From Scalesia atractyloides (Eukaryota; Streptophyta; Magnoliopsida; Asterales; Asteraceae): a stretch of 64,000 nt of DNA. The stretch is from assembly GCA_947069175.1 (NCBI GenBank), contig CAMTDV010000013.1, positions 30,879,857-30,943,856 on the forward strand, in the 5' to 3' direction. The position numbers and the translations under genes are program-made. The notes beneath the pieces are model-generated. The model ran no database searches. It was not told the origin of the DNA and saw only the letters and a program-made list of their open reading frames with translations. Position 1 is the first letter of the stretch, and each line of letters opens with the position of its first letter. Shown here one piece after another: positions 23,266-34,066 of the stretch.

Positions 23266-25574
23266 GGTTACCTTGTGTTCTTTAATTTATCATATTTTCA
23301 GATCTGTGAATTTTTAAATGGTAATTATAATTTTGAAACCTTAAACCTTTAAATTTTCATAAAACAAGAAAATATAATGAGTTCTAACCCGTGGGATTGG
23401 AGTCGTTCAAGCTCAAATCAGGAGTCTTCGCAAAGCTACGCAACATCATGGGTAAAATCTTTGATGCCTCAACATACAACTATGATCTCTTCAAATCAGT
23501 GGGCGTGTGTTGCGAATAAGAATCAAAGCATCCAAACTTTGTTAATGAGTGAAAGTGAAACAGGGAGTAATAACCGACCGCCGAAGTTAAATCACATGGA
23601 CGATTATCCTTCATGGAAAAGTCATTTTCATACGTATGTTCTCGGTCAAAACACGAAATTGTGGACGTGTTTCACTTCCCCCTACAATGAAGCACTTGAA
23701 GAAGCTGGATCAAATCCAACCACATTGGCCAATCTAGTCAAAAGTGACAAGAAAGCTTACGATCTAGAGAAAAAGGCATTTGTTATCATCACACAAGCTC
23801 TGCATAAAGACATTTATCATCAGTTTGTGTATTGTACTACAACGAAAAATTTGTGGGACACTTTGGAAGCAAGAGGTGAAGTCAACGCTGCTACCAGGAA
23901 GATTCGGCAAGATCTGCTCAAGAAAGAGTTTGAAGGTTTCATGTTCATGGAGAACGAAACCTTGAATGATATGACCACTCGGTTTTATCATCTTCTCAGC
24001 GAAATGTACTCGTATAAAGTGTTAGCAGCACCACAAGAAATTGTGATGCGGTTTGCTGATGCTTTACCACAGAAATGGGGTCAATTTATTGATCTTTTAA
24101 AACATACAGGTGTTTTGGACTCAATTAGTATTTATGAATTTGTGCAGAAACTGGAGAACAAGAATGAAGAAGAACTCCGGAAGGCACAACGAGTCTCTGC
24201 TCCAAAAAACCCTGAGATGCATTTTGGAGGTATTAATGCAGGTACAAGCTCAAGTCAACAACCAAAGCTGCAGACCGCGTTTGTGTCAAACGTGAACCCT
24301 TTTCTACCCCAACCAGTTCAAACAAGTCAGTCTACAGGTTTGAGCAATCAAACCTATGGACAGGCTTTTGATCCAAAAGCCTTCCTTCCACAGCCAAGGG
24401 ATTTAGCGCATAAAGCTCCACAGCAAGCTCCTCAACAAGCTTTCTATGGAAGCAACAGTCAATCTGCAAATCCCAACATTGTCAAACTTGACAAACGAAG
24501 ACTATGAACAAATTGACCGAGATGAAATGGAGCTAATGGACATCAAGTGGGCATTTGCAAGTGCTATGAGAAGAGCGAAGGATTATATGAGAAGAACGGG
24601 TAGAACCAGTTTGGAAAGCAAGAAGGATACAAAATACGGCTTTGACAAAACCGATGTTACTAGTTTCAACTGTGGAGAAAGAGGTCCCTTCAAGCGGGAA
24701 TGCACAAGACCCAGCAAGGAAGGAAATCACAACCCCTTTCGAAATCAGTCTCAACCATCCAACACAGCATAGTACAACAACGAAAGAAGAATAGTAGCTT
24801 GTTGGAAACTCTAACAATACCAATCAATCAGGACCTTCAAACACGCACAGAGCTTTGGTAGTTCAGTCTGATGAAGGATGTGATTGGTCAGTACAGTTGG
24901 GAACTGAGAACAATGGAAGAACTGCATGCTATGCGAAGATAGTGGATCAAATCAAGCATGATCACAGCATCAATACTCCAAATAACGATGATACATCTGG
25001 GGATGCTGGTAGTTCTGATGAAGAATGTTCAAGTTCAGATGGTTATGGATCTGATTCTAGTGAGAAGAAAGGAAGTGATGCTGAGGTTGAAGAGTTGCTG
25101 AGTGAAGCTGAGATGTTGAAATCTGAAAAGGTGGGAATGAGAAGGAATGCAGAAGCTCGAGTGAAAGAGACAGAGACACTCTCTACAGATGGTGCAGCTT
25201 TTCCTCATCACACTGCCTTTATGGCAAATGTTGAAGGTTCGTCAAAACAGGTAAATTCTGAACCTCCTACTATTTGCAATGACTGTGTTGAATTAAAATA
25301 AAGTATGAAACCGTCAACACTCATAATCAAAATTTAGTTCTTAAACTATCAAAATGCAAAGAGGCGAATTTGGCGCTAACTAGAAATGAAAAAGAATTCA
25401 AATCTGTAATAGAAACCCTTAAGAAAAATGTTTCTGAATTGACAAAAACAGTTTTGAATAACAGACAGGAATTAATAACTACATTAATCTCCTAGAAGAA
25501 ACAAAGAAAGAGTTAGCCGTCGCTAAATGCGAATACGATTCGATCAAACGCAAATTGGAAAGTTATTCTAACTC
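23266..25574 (+). pseudogene. Inverted gag segment of copia element A
   Basis: This block reads on plus although the rest of the element reads on minus. It begins with leader sequence (23266-23376), then ATG 23377 and a 376-codon open gag (MSSNPWDWSRSSSN) with NETLNDMTTRFYHLLSEMYS. Next come a knuckle (FNCGERGPFKREC, with the histidine position changed to proline) and a serine/acid-rich tail to about 25300. It matches the reverse complement of element B from about 50140 to 47735. Near 24490 about 115 bases present in B are missing. The final bases (AGTTATTCTAACTCCCAA) run straight into the remaining LTR. Gag forms the particle; here it is cut off from pol. Confidence 0.9.
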
Positions 25575-26241
25575 CCAAGTGTGCAAGAAACCAAAGCAAA
25601 GTAAAGAACACGGGGTAACCAAAGATTCAGTATCTTGATTAATGATTGAGAACAAGTACAAACATATACACACAATGCTCGTATGACTCAAACTAACTTG
25701 CTGTGTTCTTATGTCTTCGTCTTCAGAGAGAATGCTGAGAGGCTCACTTAGACCAACTAGCTAACCAACTCTCCCAACCAACCCTAACTGAGAGGTACAT
25801 GACTGCTTATATAGTGTCCGTCTAGATTTTCGTACGAATCACGATACTAGACATACGGAACACACTATTTCACACGAGACACATCTCCATGAATTTTGGC
25901 GCGAGTCAACTGTCTCGTACGAAATGTTTGTTTCGTACAAAATGTTTGTTTCGTACGAAACTACTCAATAATTTGTACGAATCATCTGATTCGTACGAAA
26001 ACTCTGACTCGCACAGAATTCTTCTTCTTGGAGAACGTGTGTAGACATGATGTTTACAAGACTCAACGGTATGCACACATGCAACCGATTAACATAGATA
26101 AGCTAAGATGTCATACTAGATCAAGATAGAAGGATATCTCGATCTATTTGACACGACGAAACCTATACAGACACTTGAGTAAAGACCGTACAATTACAAC
26201 TGTAATTAAGAACAAGCGACAGACACAAAACTGTACCAACA
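25575..26241 (-). repeat. Truncated 5' LTR of copia element A
   Basis: It starts within the LTR at CCAAGTGTGCAAG, so the first ~80 bases seen in the other LTRs and the whole primer-binding site are missing. It ends CTGTACCAACA, followed by target-site copy TTAAT. It holds three close copies of a TGTTTGTTTCGTACG-type unit near 25910-25965. The internal deletion next to this LTR was probably made in the same event as the gag inversion. Confidence 0.9.
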
Positions 26242-28875
26242 TTAATTCGAAACCATGGACTTGTAATCAGCTATTCCATGTTTTGGGACACTTGTAAGCT
26301 CCCTCTTACACCCCTAAACACCTTGCTTCACCTCCTTTGAGCTCTCCTAACTATAAATAGGTAATCAAGTTCACCATTGAAGTTGTACCTTCTCATTTAT
26401 TCACTCTTCTCCCTCCTCTGGAAGTTCCTAGCTAAAAGGAGCATCCAACATAGTTCTTTTGCACCCTAGGAATCACTGCTAAGTGTTCTTCCTTGTGCAT
26501 TTTCGTTTATAGGTTTTTATAGCCAAAAGTCAAGCGTTTTATGAAAAACGCTTGACTTTCAGCTAAGACCATTATGGTCCAGCAATTGTTCGAAATAAAC
26601 ATGGCTAAATGATCGTAATAAGGTAGGTGTTAATCCCTATAAAGGGCACCTCCTTAAGATCGCGTTTGATAGACCAATTGACGGGTCAAAGATAAGTTAT
26701 TAAAAAGTCAAACAGGCCATTTTTCGGAAAAATCATAAATTGATCTTATATATGTTATGAAACCAGTTTTGAGACTTAAACAAGTTGGTAATAATTAGTA
26801 GAACATGTATGAATATGTTCAGCTCGTCAATTTCAGTTCTAGAGTCAGTTCGCAACCGAAAGTCGCGAAGTTTGACTCTTCTTTGACTTTCGATTCTGGC
26901 CCGATTTAGATTAGTTACCTACTGATCTAAAATTGTATTATGATCATAATATAATGTAGCATAACCCGCTGAGGTTATATTACATGATCATAATCAGAAT
27001 CTAAGTTTATGCGCAAGTTCCATAATTATGTCATCTTTGACCCAAATGCCCTTTTTTGCATAAAACAAGGTTTTAAATGATAATGAACTTGAAAATGAAT
27101 TTTATACTGATATAATATCATAAATAGGATTATTTGAGATATTAAACCAAGTTATAAACTGAGTTTTCAAACAGGTCCTTAAACTATGTCGATAAATGAC
27201 GATTTTAGCCCTTGTGGCTCATAAAATAGTTTTAATCAAATCTTTTTAAGGTAAATCATTTACCTACTGATATGTTATATTAAATAACATATTTTAAACA
27301 TTTTTTATTTGACCTTAACATCAGTTTTCGTAAACATCGCATAAAGACGTCATTTTACGACATAAGCGCCATTTCGGCGCATAGTATGGTTTTAAACCAT
27401 TTTATTGACCAAGACTTAGTACCTACTGATTTTAAAACTTATTATAAACATAGTTACAGTAGGTACATGTTATAAACTCAGAATCCCTAATAATTTGTAA
27501 ACTATGTGTAAAATGACAAAAATGCCCCTTCGGTGCATAGTTTGGTCTTAAAAGGTAAAGTACATATAAATGATATCTTACTGATATTATATCATAAATA
27601 AAATATTTTTCCATAATACTTATGGTAATAAACTTAAAATATGTTCAAGTTCCTTTTATACAGTATAAAATTACCGAAATGCCCTTGTGAAGCATAGTTT
27701 CGTTTTAAAACCTTAACGGGCATATAAGTTGATATCCTACCGATATTTTAACTTATTTTAAATATAATGCCATATAGAACTTGTCCATGACTTATCCGGT
27801 TACCCGATATCGCTTATAAGCATACGGTTGATTATACGTAACTAGTTTACAGAAATTCAACCGAAACGGGTTTAACCTTATCATTTTAATCTCAAAATCC
27901 AGAATGTTAATAGTTTGCCCATATTATACAAGTCAAGGTACTTGTTGGGATTAAAATACATTCTATCCAATCATCGTTTAACCTAGTGTCATACGTTTTG
28001 ATCAAGCACGCTAGTCGGTCTAAGTCTATGACTTAATTAAGACCGTTAGTATTTAATTGGTTAGTTTATGCCATAATCCAGACTAGAGACTTGCCGGTAA
28101 ATGCTATCTGCACTTAGTACTTTTATGTACGACCGAGTTATTAAAATTAAAGAAGACTAGCTCAGGTAAATACTCTTGACTTATTTCCCCTATACAGGCT
28201 TGGGTTACGGTAAATTATTACCGCTTGGTCAAAAATTGGATCAATCGAACGTCGGTTCGGGGATAGTAAATCCGTATATTCTGTTTTAATCAGATTTGTT
28301 TGATAATTTAGACATCAGGGGTTAACTACCATGTCCTGGATATCCACGGCTCATTACAATAGAAATGGCCACGACCTTAGCGCGGGTGTAGGCATACACC
28401 CGATAGACGCTCAATTATGCATTCCCACAAGGTTGGGAAGAATTTACTCCTTCGTGAGTCCAAAGTGGTGTACGTTAATTGTGTCTCGGTCTCCGTACCG
28501 GGCCCCGTATGTATGGACAAACATGTAAATCTGTTAAAGTGAAAGCTGACGTATTTTCAAAAGACTAAACTGCAGGTATAATACGAAATAGGCCGGGGGT
28601 GCTCGGTAGTGATAGAGGATCTTGTAAATCCTAAATATGCCCAAAGTCTGTTTTGTATTCTTTCCATGTACAATTTATGATCCGCCTGTGGATCTTCTAT
28701 GTCAAGCTTGTATATTATTTTGTATTTTCAAACATTCGGTTTGTAATAGTATTTTACTCCAAGACTTCCGTTGTGTTTTGTTTAATTGACAATAATGTTA
28801 TCAACTGACGTCACAATACTCCCCACCCGGGCCCACCGGTGTATGGATTTCGGGTTGGAAATCCGGGGTCTGACA
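26242..28875 (+). repeat. 3' LTR of chromovirus C, right part
   Basis: It resumes at TTAATTCGAAACCATGG exactly where 16261 left off and matches 6186-8726 of the 5' LTR, ending GGGGTCTGACA. A TATA box is at 26351-26360. It has about 215 bases (near 26578-26795) that the 5' LTR lacks, and lacks about 105 bases near 28527. It is followed by TAGAA, the right copy of the target site. Confidence 0.9.
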
Positions 28876-28880
28876 TAGAA

Positions 28881-29581
28881 GGGGGTAAGCACTAAGAGAT
28901 GTTGACCATACCTCAGGGTATGGAATGGCAGAACTGTGACCAAAGGTTACTAGGCAGGTTGCGTGTGACAGCGCTCATGACAATAAGGCAAGTGTCAGAC
29001 CATACACCAACCACTATTCTGCCAGTGACTATTCCACTTTCTCCATTTCGGCTGGCCACAGGCCTGACACCAGAAACGGCTACTTTACACGTGGCACCAC
29101 TAAACACCTAACAAAGCATACCTCCCGACAGAGAACATTAAATCTCCTGCAGGGAGCATTTAATGTCTGTCGCCGAGGGACAAAAGGGATGTTTCTAGCT
29201 GTATGGGTCGGGCCCAAGGACCACCAGCATTTCTCCTAAACATACCTTCTCTCGGCTATAAATAAGTATCAGATCTCCAGGTAATGACACGCTTACAGAG
29301 GCATATACTTGCTACACCACTTACCACACACATAAGCTCTTGTTTACATTAGCAATTACTCGTTTACATACCAAAGATACTTATTCTAACGCAAGAGTGT
29401 GGTCACGATGAAAACCCTCCTTTCCCCATGGAGAGACTAACGGTGCTGCTAGTTTTGTAGATCAGCCGGAGTGAGCTTGCAAACCCAAAGGCGAAGTGAG
29501 AGGTTAACCATTTATGCAGAAACACCCTGGTTGTGACTTATATATCCCCGGATATCCCTAGGTTTAACCGGTGCTTCGTCA
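28881..29581 (+). repeat. 3' LTR of element D, right part
   Basis: This continues element D's 3' LTR after the chromovirus. Its last 321 bases match the start of the window. GGCTATAAAT at about 29253-29262 is the LTR TATA box. It ends GTGCTTCGTCA and is followed directly by sequence of another chromovirus LTR, so element D had landed in that older LTR. Small ORFs inside have no match. Confidence 0.8.
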
Positions 29582-30747
29582 ATATGTAACTAGTTTACAA
29601 AATTAACCAAAACGGGTTTAACCTTATCATTTTGATCTCAAATTCCATATTGTTAATTGTTTAGCCATGACATACAAGTCTTAAGTACTTGTTGGGTTTA
29701 AACTACATTCTATCTGGTCATCGTTTAATCTAGCGCATTGTAACGTTTTGATCCTTTAAGCTACTCGGTCTAAGTCTATGACTTAAATAGGACCGTTAGC
29801 ATTCTAATTGGTTAGGTTATGCAATTATTCCAGACAAAAGCCTTCCAATAAATGTTATCTGCAATTATCTAATTGATTAAACGGCTGAGTTAATATAAAC
29901 TTGCATTTAAATCAAGTGCTAGCTTAGGTAAATACTCTTGACTTAGTTTCCCTATACGGGCTTGGTTACGATAAATTATTACCACTTGGTTGGAAATGGG
30001 ATCAATCGAATGCCGGATTGTGGCTAGTAAATCCGCATATTCCGTTTTGATCAGTTTTGTTTGATAACTTAAACATTGTGGGTTAACGACCGTGTCCTGG
30101 ATATCCTCGGCTCATTTAAGTTACTAATGGCCACGACCAAAGCACGGGGTGTAGGCATAGACTCGACAGATGCGAATGCTAAAATATTTTTACCCACAAG
30201 TTGGTGATAACTCCTTCGTGGTTTCATAAGTGGTGTGTCAGTTAATCATGTCTCAGTCTCTGTACTGGGCCCCATATGTATTGATAAACATGTGAATCTG
30301 TTAACAAGGTTATAACTATAACTTTCTGAAGTTATAAAAGATTTTTCGTGCCCTGTGCACTTAAATCAAATTTTGAAGTGTTTTCAAACGAGTCAGTTAA
30401 TTGTAATTACCAGCGAAAGCTGACGTATTTTCAAAAGACTAAGTTGCAGGTACAATACGAAATAGGCTGGAAGCTGCTTGGTATTGATATAAGAGGATCT
30501 TGCAAATCCTTAGATCTGCCCTAAAGTCTGATGTTCATCGTTCGTACATTTTATGATCCGCCTGTGGATCTTTCATTACAAGCCATCTGTATATTATTTT
30601 TAAACTTTGAACATTTTGGTTTGTAATAGTATTTTAACTCCAAGACTTCCGTTGTGCTGTGTTAATTGACTATGATATCATCAACTTATGTCATATTACT
30701 CCCCACTCGGGCCCACCGAGGTTTGGTTGGACATGCGGGGTGTGACA
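29582..30747 (+). repeat. Older chromovirus LTR fragment E, same family as C
   Basis: From GTAACTAGTTTAC onward it follows the last ~1.15 kb of the C-family LTRs (compare 7585-8726 and 27838-28875), with clearly more differences, and ends GGGGTGTGACA. Its left part was separated by the insertion of element D and lies outside the window. It is the oldest of the three C-family LTRs here, judging by divergence. Confidence 0.85.
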
Positions 30748-30941
30748 TCAGTGATCTTAGGCTGAGGGGGAGATTGTTAGTTATATGCAAGTGATTACAA
30801 TCACGAAAGCATGATAATGAAAACAATCTCTCAATTATTATGAATCAAAGTTCATTATTCCGTTGTATTTACATCTGATTTATCGTCTTTCATTTTTCAT
30901 CTTTAGAACTTTCATAACAGTTTCAAACTCTGATCCTAACA
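30748..30941 (+). mobile_element. 3' end of a short-LTR Ty1/copia element F
   Basis: GGCTGAGGGGGAGAT (30760-30774) is a classic copia polypurine tract. It is followed by an LTR of 167 bases (30775-30941) that starts TGTTAG and ends CTAACA, a perfect 6-bp inverted terminal repeat. The rest of the element was split off by the LTR fragment to the left. AATTG (30942-30946) would be the right target-site copy. No coding part is in the window. Confidence 0.7.
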
Positions 30942-30954
30942 AATTGTTTGTAGG

Positions 30955-31200
30955 TTGGCAAGCCCAGAAGAAAAGAAGGAAGGCATTTGGTGATGATGAA
31001 GATGCAGCTGATTTCTCAACCAGGGGGAAACGACCTAGAATGGCACCATGTCCACGTGTAGCAGGTGTGGTAACCAGGGCCACAACATGAGAGCTGTAAG
31101 GGACAAGGTGGGAACGATGATCAGTAGTCACAGAATGCTACGCAAGGTGCACCCCGTGCAAGTCAGCCTCATTACTACAGTGAAGATGGTTTCATGAGGT
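30955..31200 (+). pseudogene. C-terminal end of a MULE (mudrA-type) transposase
   Basis: A basic stretch (AQKKRRKAFGDDEDAADFS, then RGKRPRM) leads, after a one-base frame change, to a zinc knuckle at about 31057-31098 reading CSRCGNQGHNMRA followed by valine. The family pattern is CX2CX4HX4C, and the last cysteine is lost here. The combination of a GRPKKKR-type basic block and a CGxxGHNxRxC knuckle is typical of plant MuDR transposases, which cut and paste the element by its long terminal inverted repeats. The catalytic part would lie to the left and is not in the window. A zinc knuckle from another protein is possible but less likely. Confidence 0.55.
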
Positions 31201-33378
31201 GATTTAGGTTGTTAAGACACTTTTATGTTGGTTGTATGCCTATGTTAAAGTATGTTAAGTTTAAGACAATTTGTGGGCAGTTTGAGACAAGTTCTTAAGT
31301 TAAAGACACTTTTGTATGCATATGTAGGTGGTTTTACTTTGGATGGTTTGACTTTCTTATGAATGTTTATGTTGAGAGTTGTTTGGTATTATAAATAGAT
31401 TATAGGCAACAGGCAAGGTGGACCGTGTTTGGCACTTATAGCCAAGGTTTTGACAAAAATGGGTCAAACCTAATCACAATGAATGAAAACAAATGCAGTA
31501 ATGATACGAGAACATCGGCATCTTAAAACCCATGCTGATCATTATAATTCAGCTACATTCGTTACAAAGTCAAAGTAAATACAGCTTAACCGTTGAAAAG
31601 TGCATAAGCTACAAACTTATTTCCAATTTGCATCATCATATGACCATTTGAAATCAGACGAATGCTCCCCTGGTATGGCTCATGGTACCAATCATCCTTT
31701 AGTTCAATCGTATAGTCCCATGCCATTTCCAATACTTACAGATCATAGTCCTTTGGTTCCATCTTTTATTCTTCAGCTGGAATAACATCCTTTTCCTTTC
31801 TAGCCTTTGCATCCTCGGATTTCAACACTTCTATGACATTGTCATAGTCATCATACCATTCTTTATACACAGAAGTCACCTTGGAAAAGTTATCATCTTC
31901 GACGGGTTCGTTTCCAACATCTTCACCTTGATTACGGTGACAAGCAGGCTACCATAATACATAAAAATCATTACAACACTCAAATACAACATAATTAGGA
32001 TCATCACCAGATATTTAATAACAACAAACAACTACCATTACATATTCGTTCATTACAAATATTCAATGTCAACATTAAAGTCACATAAATCAGCCTCCAT
32101 AACTTTCTAATATTCTAAACTAGTCACATAATTTAGCTCCATTAACTCTACTTAAACACACAATAAACAAAGAAAACCCAACTGAACACCAACAACATCT
32201 TCAACACCATGACCTCCTTACCTTTCTTCTTGCAAATTCATCTTTCTTTTCAATCAGCGTCAACAATGTGGGGATGACGTTGTCACGCCAGTATCATGTC
32301 TCATCTACAAATAACAACATCAAACATTTTTCGTAATACGAATTAAGGAAAGAACACTTACACAACACACGTAGCGACGATCTAGATTGGCTATACACCC
32401 TAAGTACTTGTAGCAAGTAGACGCACCACATAAATAGATGATGTCTGATGGCTCGGTCCTACGATTGGATTTTCTCGATGAATTCGCGTCTGAGTTTTAA
32501 GACACTGATCTTTGTGACATTGTTGATGTGGAGTTGGATTTCTTGATTATGGGTTTCTTTCGTCGACCTAAAGAAGAAGCAGTAGAGAACACTGCAAAAT
32601 CTAGGGCTCCAATTTTAACAGCATTGCAAACAAGGGCAAAATGGACAATTCACACTAAAACAAACAATTAACCTTGCTCAAACTAATAGAAGTTGCCCTA
32701 GGGGACTCAAATGGTAACGCTTTCTATATGAGCGGGACTCAAGAAGCAAACAAAAATTGTTCTATGGACTCGACATGACACCGGCTAATATGATCAGGGA
32801 CGTAAATTGCAGTTTACTCATGAAAGAATAAGAGATAGAAACGTAGGAAGGTAATAACTTCACCAGTTTTACCCGTCAGCCATTTACAACTTATTAACAA
32901 CCCATTCACAATCAGTTTATAGTTTGTATTTACAACGACCAACAAGTTTTGACCTATCAATATATTTGACCCGATTAGATAAATAGATTACATGGGTGGT
33001 GTTTAGATTACATGATGGTTTTGGATAGATATCTTTGACATGATTAAAATATGGGTCATGTTCGGCTCACCAATTTCAACATGTCAACCCAAACTATGCC
33101 AACCCGAGACAGTTGGCATCTTTGTTGAGTCTGTAGCTAATTAGCTAACAAATGATTAAGGATTTATCTATAAAAGATACCAAGCACAAATTATATTTTG
33201 TTTTCTAACTGTTGCTTACTATAGATATCATAAGTCAATCCAAAATAACAACTTGCTTCTAGGTGCCAACCGATTCATAAAACTATACTATACTATCAAA
33301 AACCATACCATCAAATCATATCATCCATCTTGACATTTTGATTCCCCTACATATCGAAACTGAATCAATCACGGTTTT
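31201..33378. other. MULE 3' side and plain intergenic DNA
   Basis: AT-rich sequence. The part to about 32830 fits the 3' side of the MULE: GGGCAAAATGGACAATTCAC at about 32633-32652 and GACGTAAATTGCAGTTTAC at about 32800-32818 look like MULE terminal sequence. The left partner is outside the window, so this cannot be confirmed. A decayed minus-strand ORF lies at 31766-32560. From 32830 to 33378 nothing is recognised. Confidence 0.4.
31766..32560 (-). pseudogene. Decayed spliced ORF downstream of the MULE transposase, function unknown
   Basis: Three minus-strand blocks look like exons. Block one (about 32560-32374) holds a cysteine-bearing stretch (CGASTCYKYLGCIANLDRRY) followed by a GTAAGTG donor. 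Block two (about 32295-32222) reads WRDNVIPTLLTLIEKKDEF and ends in GTAAGG. Block three (31928-31766) is acidic/basic (VTSVYKEWYDDYDNVIEVL) and ends in TAA. Stops at the start of blocks one and two show decay. The cysteine block faintly resembles a GRF-type zinc finger. Its place beside a MULE suggests an accessory gene of the element, but it may be a host fragment. I do not recognise the family. Confidence 0.35.
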
Positions 33379-34066
33379 TCACTTGTCAAATGTTGGTGTA
33401 TGCAAGAGAGCAAGAGTTTCACCCTCCTGCAACTTCGTCGAGAGCCTCATCTTTCTGTAATCTTCATATGTAGTAGGAACATACCGACGGGGATGATCAT
33501 CGTCCACCAGCTCTGGTGGAGGCTCCACCGTCTCTCTTGGGCCCAAAAGGAATGATGCAATCGACACTCGTATTTTAGCTTCTTTGCATTGCACCCTGTG
33601 CTTCACATTGCATAACCTTCCATTACTCCACACCTTCAAGCATGATCACACACCATTATCACAAAACCGATAAATAAATTTGAAAAAAATAAAATTTAAA
33701 AAAAAAGAAAAAACTAAAATGGCTGTTTGAACTTTGAAGAGAGACCGTTGCCATGTCACCGAGGTTAACAAGAAGGGTGCCGGGCCATGGTTCGACGGGG
33801 ATGAACTGGCCGGACCTGTCCATGACTTCTAGACCACAACGCCTTCATCGTCTTGGAGGATGGTGAGGAAACCAGAGTCGGTGTGTATTTGGACACCAGG
33901 AGATCCAACACTTTCAGGGGTGAAATGGTATTTGTTGATTCTGAATTGGCATGGCCAATTCTCTATTCCAATAGTTTCTCTTTTTACCCTTAGACTTTCA
34001 GCTAGTTTCTTTCCAATCCTCATAAAAAGCCCGTGTACTGCTTCAGCGTATCTCATAATGGTCTCT
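33379..34066 (-). pseudogene. 2-oxoglutarate-dependent dioxygenase fragment, DAO (auxin oxidase)-like
   Basis: Two minus-strand exons are seen. The first (34066-33746) follows a TTTTAACAG acceptor and carries WPCQFRINKYHFTPESVG, then VQIHTDSGFLTILQDDEG with the iron-binding HxD. The second (33633-33379) carries VWSNGRLCNVKHRVQCKEA with the second iron-binding His and RVS, the 2-oxoglutarate-binding RxS, and ends in TGA. The intron (33634-33745) has GT/AG ends. DAO enzymes oxidise indole-3-acetic acid in the cytoplasm. A one-base loss after QDDEG puts the rest of the first exon out of frame. The N-terminal exon (about 120 codons, DIOX_N domain) is not found in 34067-37000. The gene is therefore probably dead, or the frameshift is a sequencing error in a gene with a distant first exon. 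Confidence 0.75.

Larger units (their letters stand above)
16262..26241 (-). mobile_element. Ty1/copia element A (SIRE-like), rearranged, nested in the chromovirus LTR
   Basis: The element reads on the minus strand. Its 3' LTR is on the left (16262-16975) and a shortened 5' LTR on the right (25575-26241). The target-site duplication TTAAT is perfect (16257-16261 and 26242-26246). From left to right it holds a 3' non-coding region, RNase H, reverse transcriptase, integrase, protease, zinc knuckle and linker, all on minus, and then a gag segment on plus. Element B at 40471-51420 is the same family in its normal layout. Against B, the block from about 23266 to 25574 is inverted, and the primer-binding site, most of the leader and the first ~80 bases of the 5' LTR are gone. 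Confidence 0.9.
5525..28875 (+). mobile_element. Ty3/gypsy chromovirus C (Tekay-like), nearly complete, carrying a nested copia
   Basis: LTRs of about 3.2-3.3 kb flank an internal region with an extra 5' ORF, gag, protease, reverse transcriptase, RNase H and integrase in the gypsy order. Flanking bases are CAGAA on the left (5520-5524) and TAGAA on the right (28876-28880), a 5-bp target-site duplication with one mismatch. The 3' LTR is split by copia element A (16262-26241). The integrase C-terminus ends in a chromodomain-related tail (EYTWEVESTM then KYPHLF), which with the long LTRs points to the Tekay group of chromoviruses. Stops and frameshifts in every domain show that it is no longer autonomous. 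Confidence 0.85.

Noticed and set aside
28899..29111. Overlapping plus and minus ORFs of about 65-70 codons
   Set aside because: They lie inside the 3' LTR of element D, with no match and the same region open on both strands.
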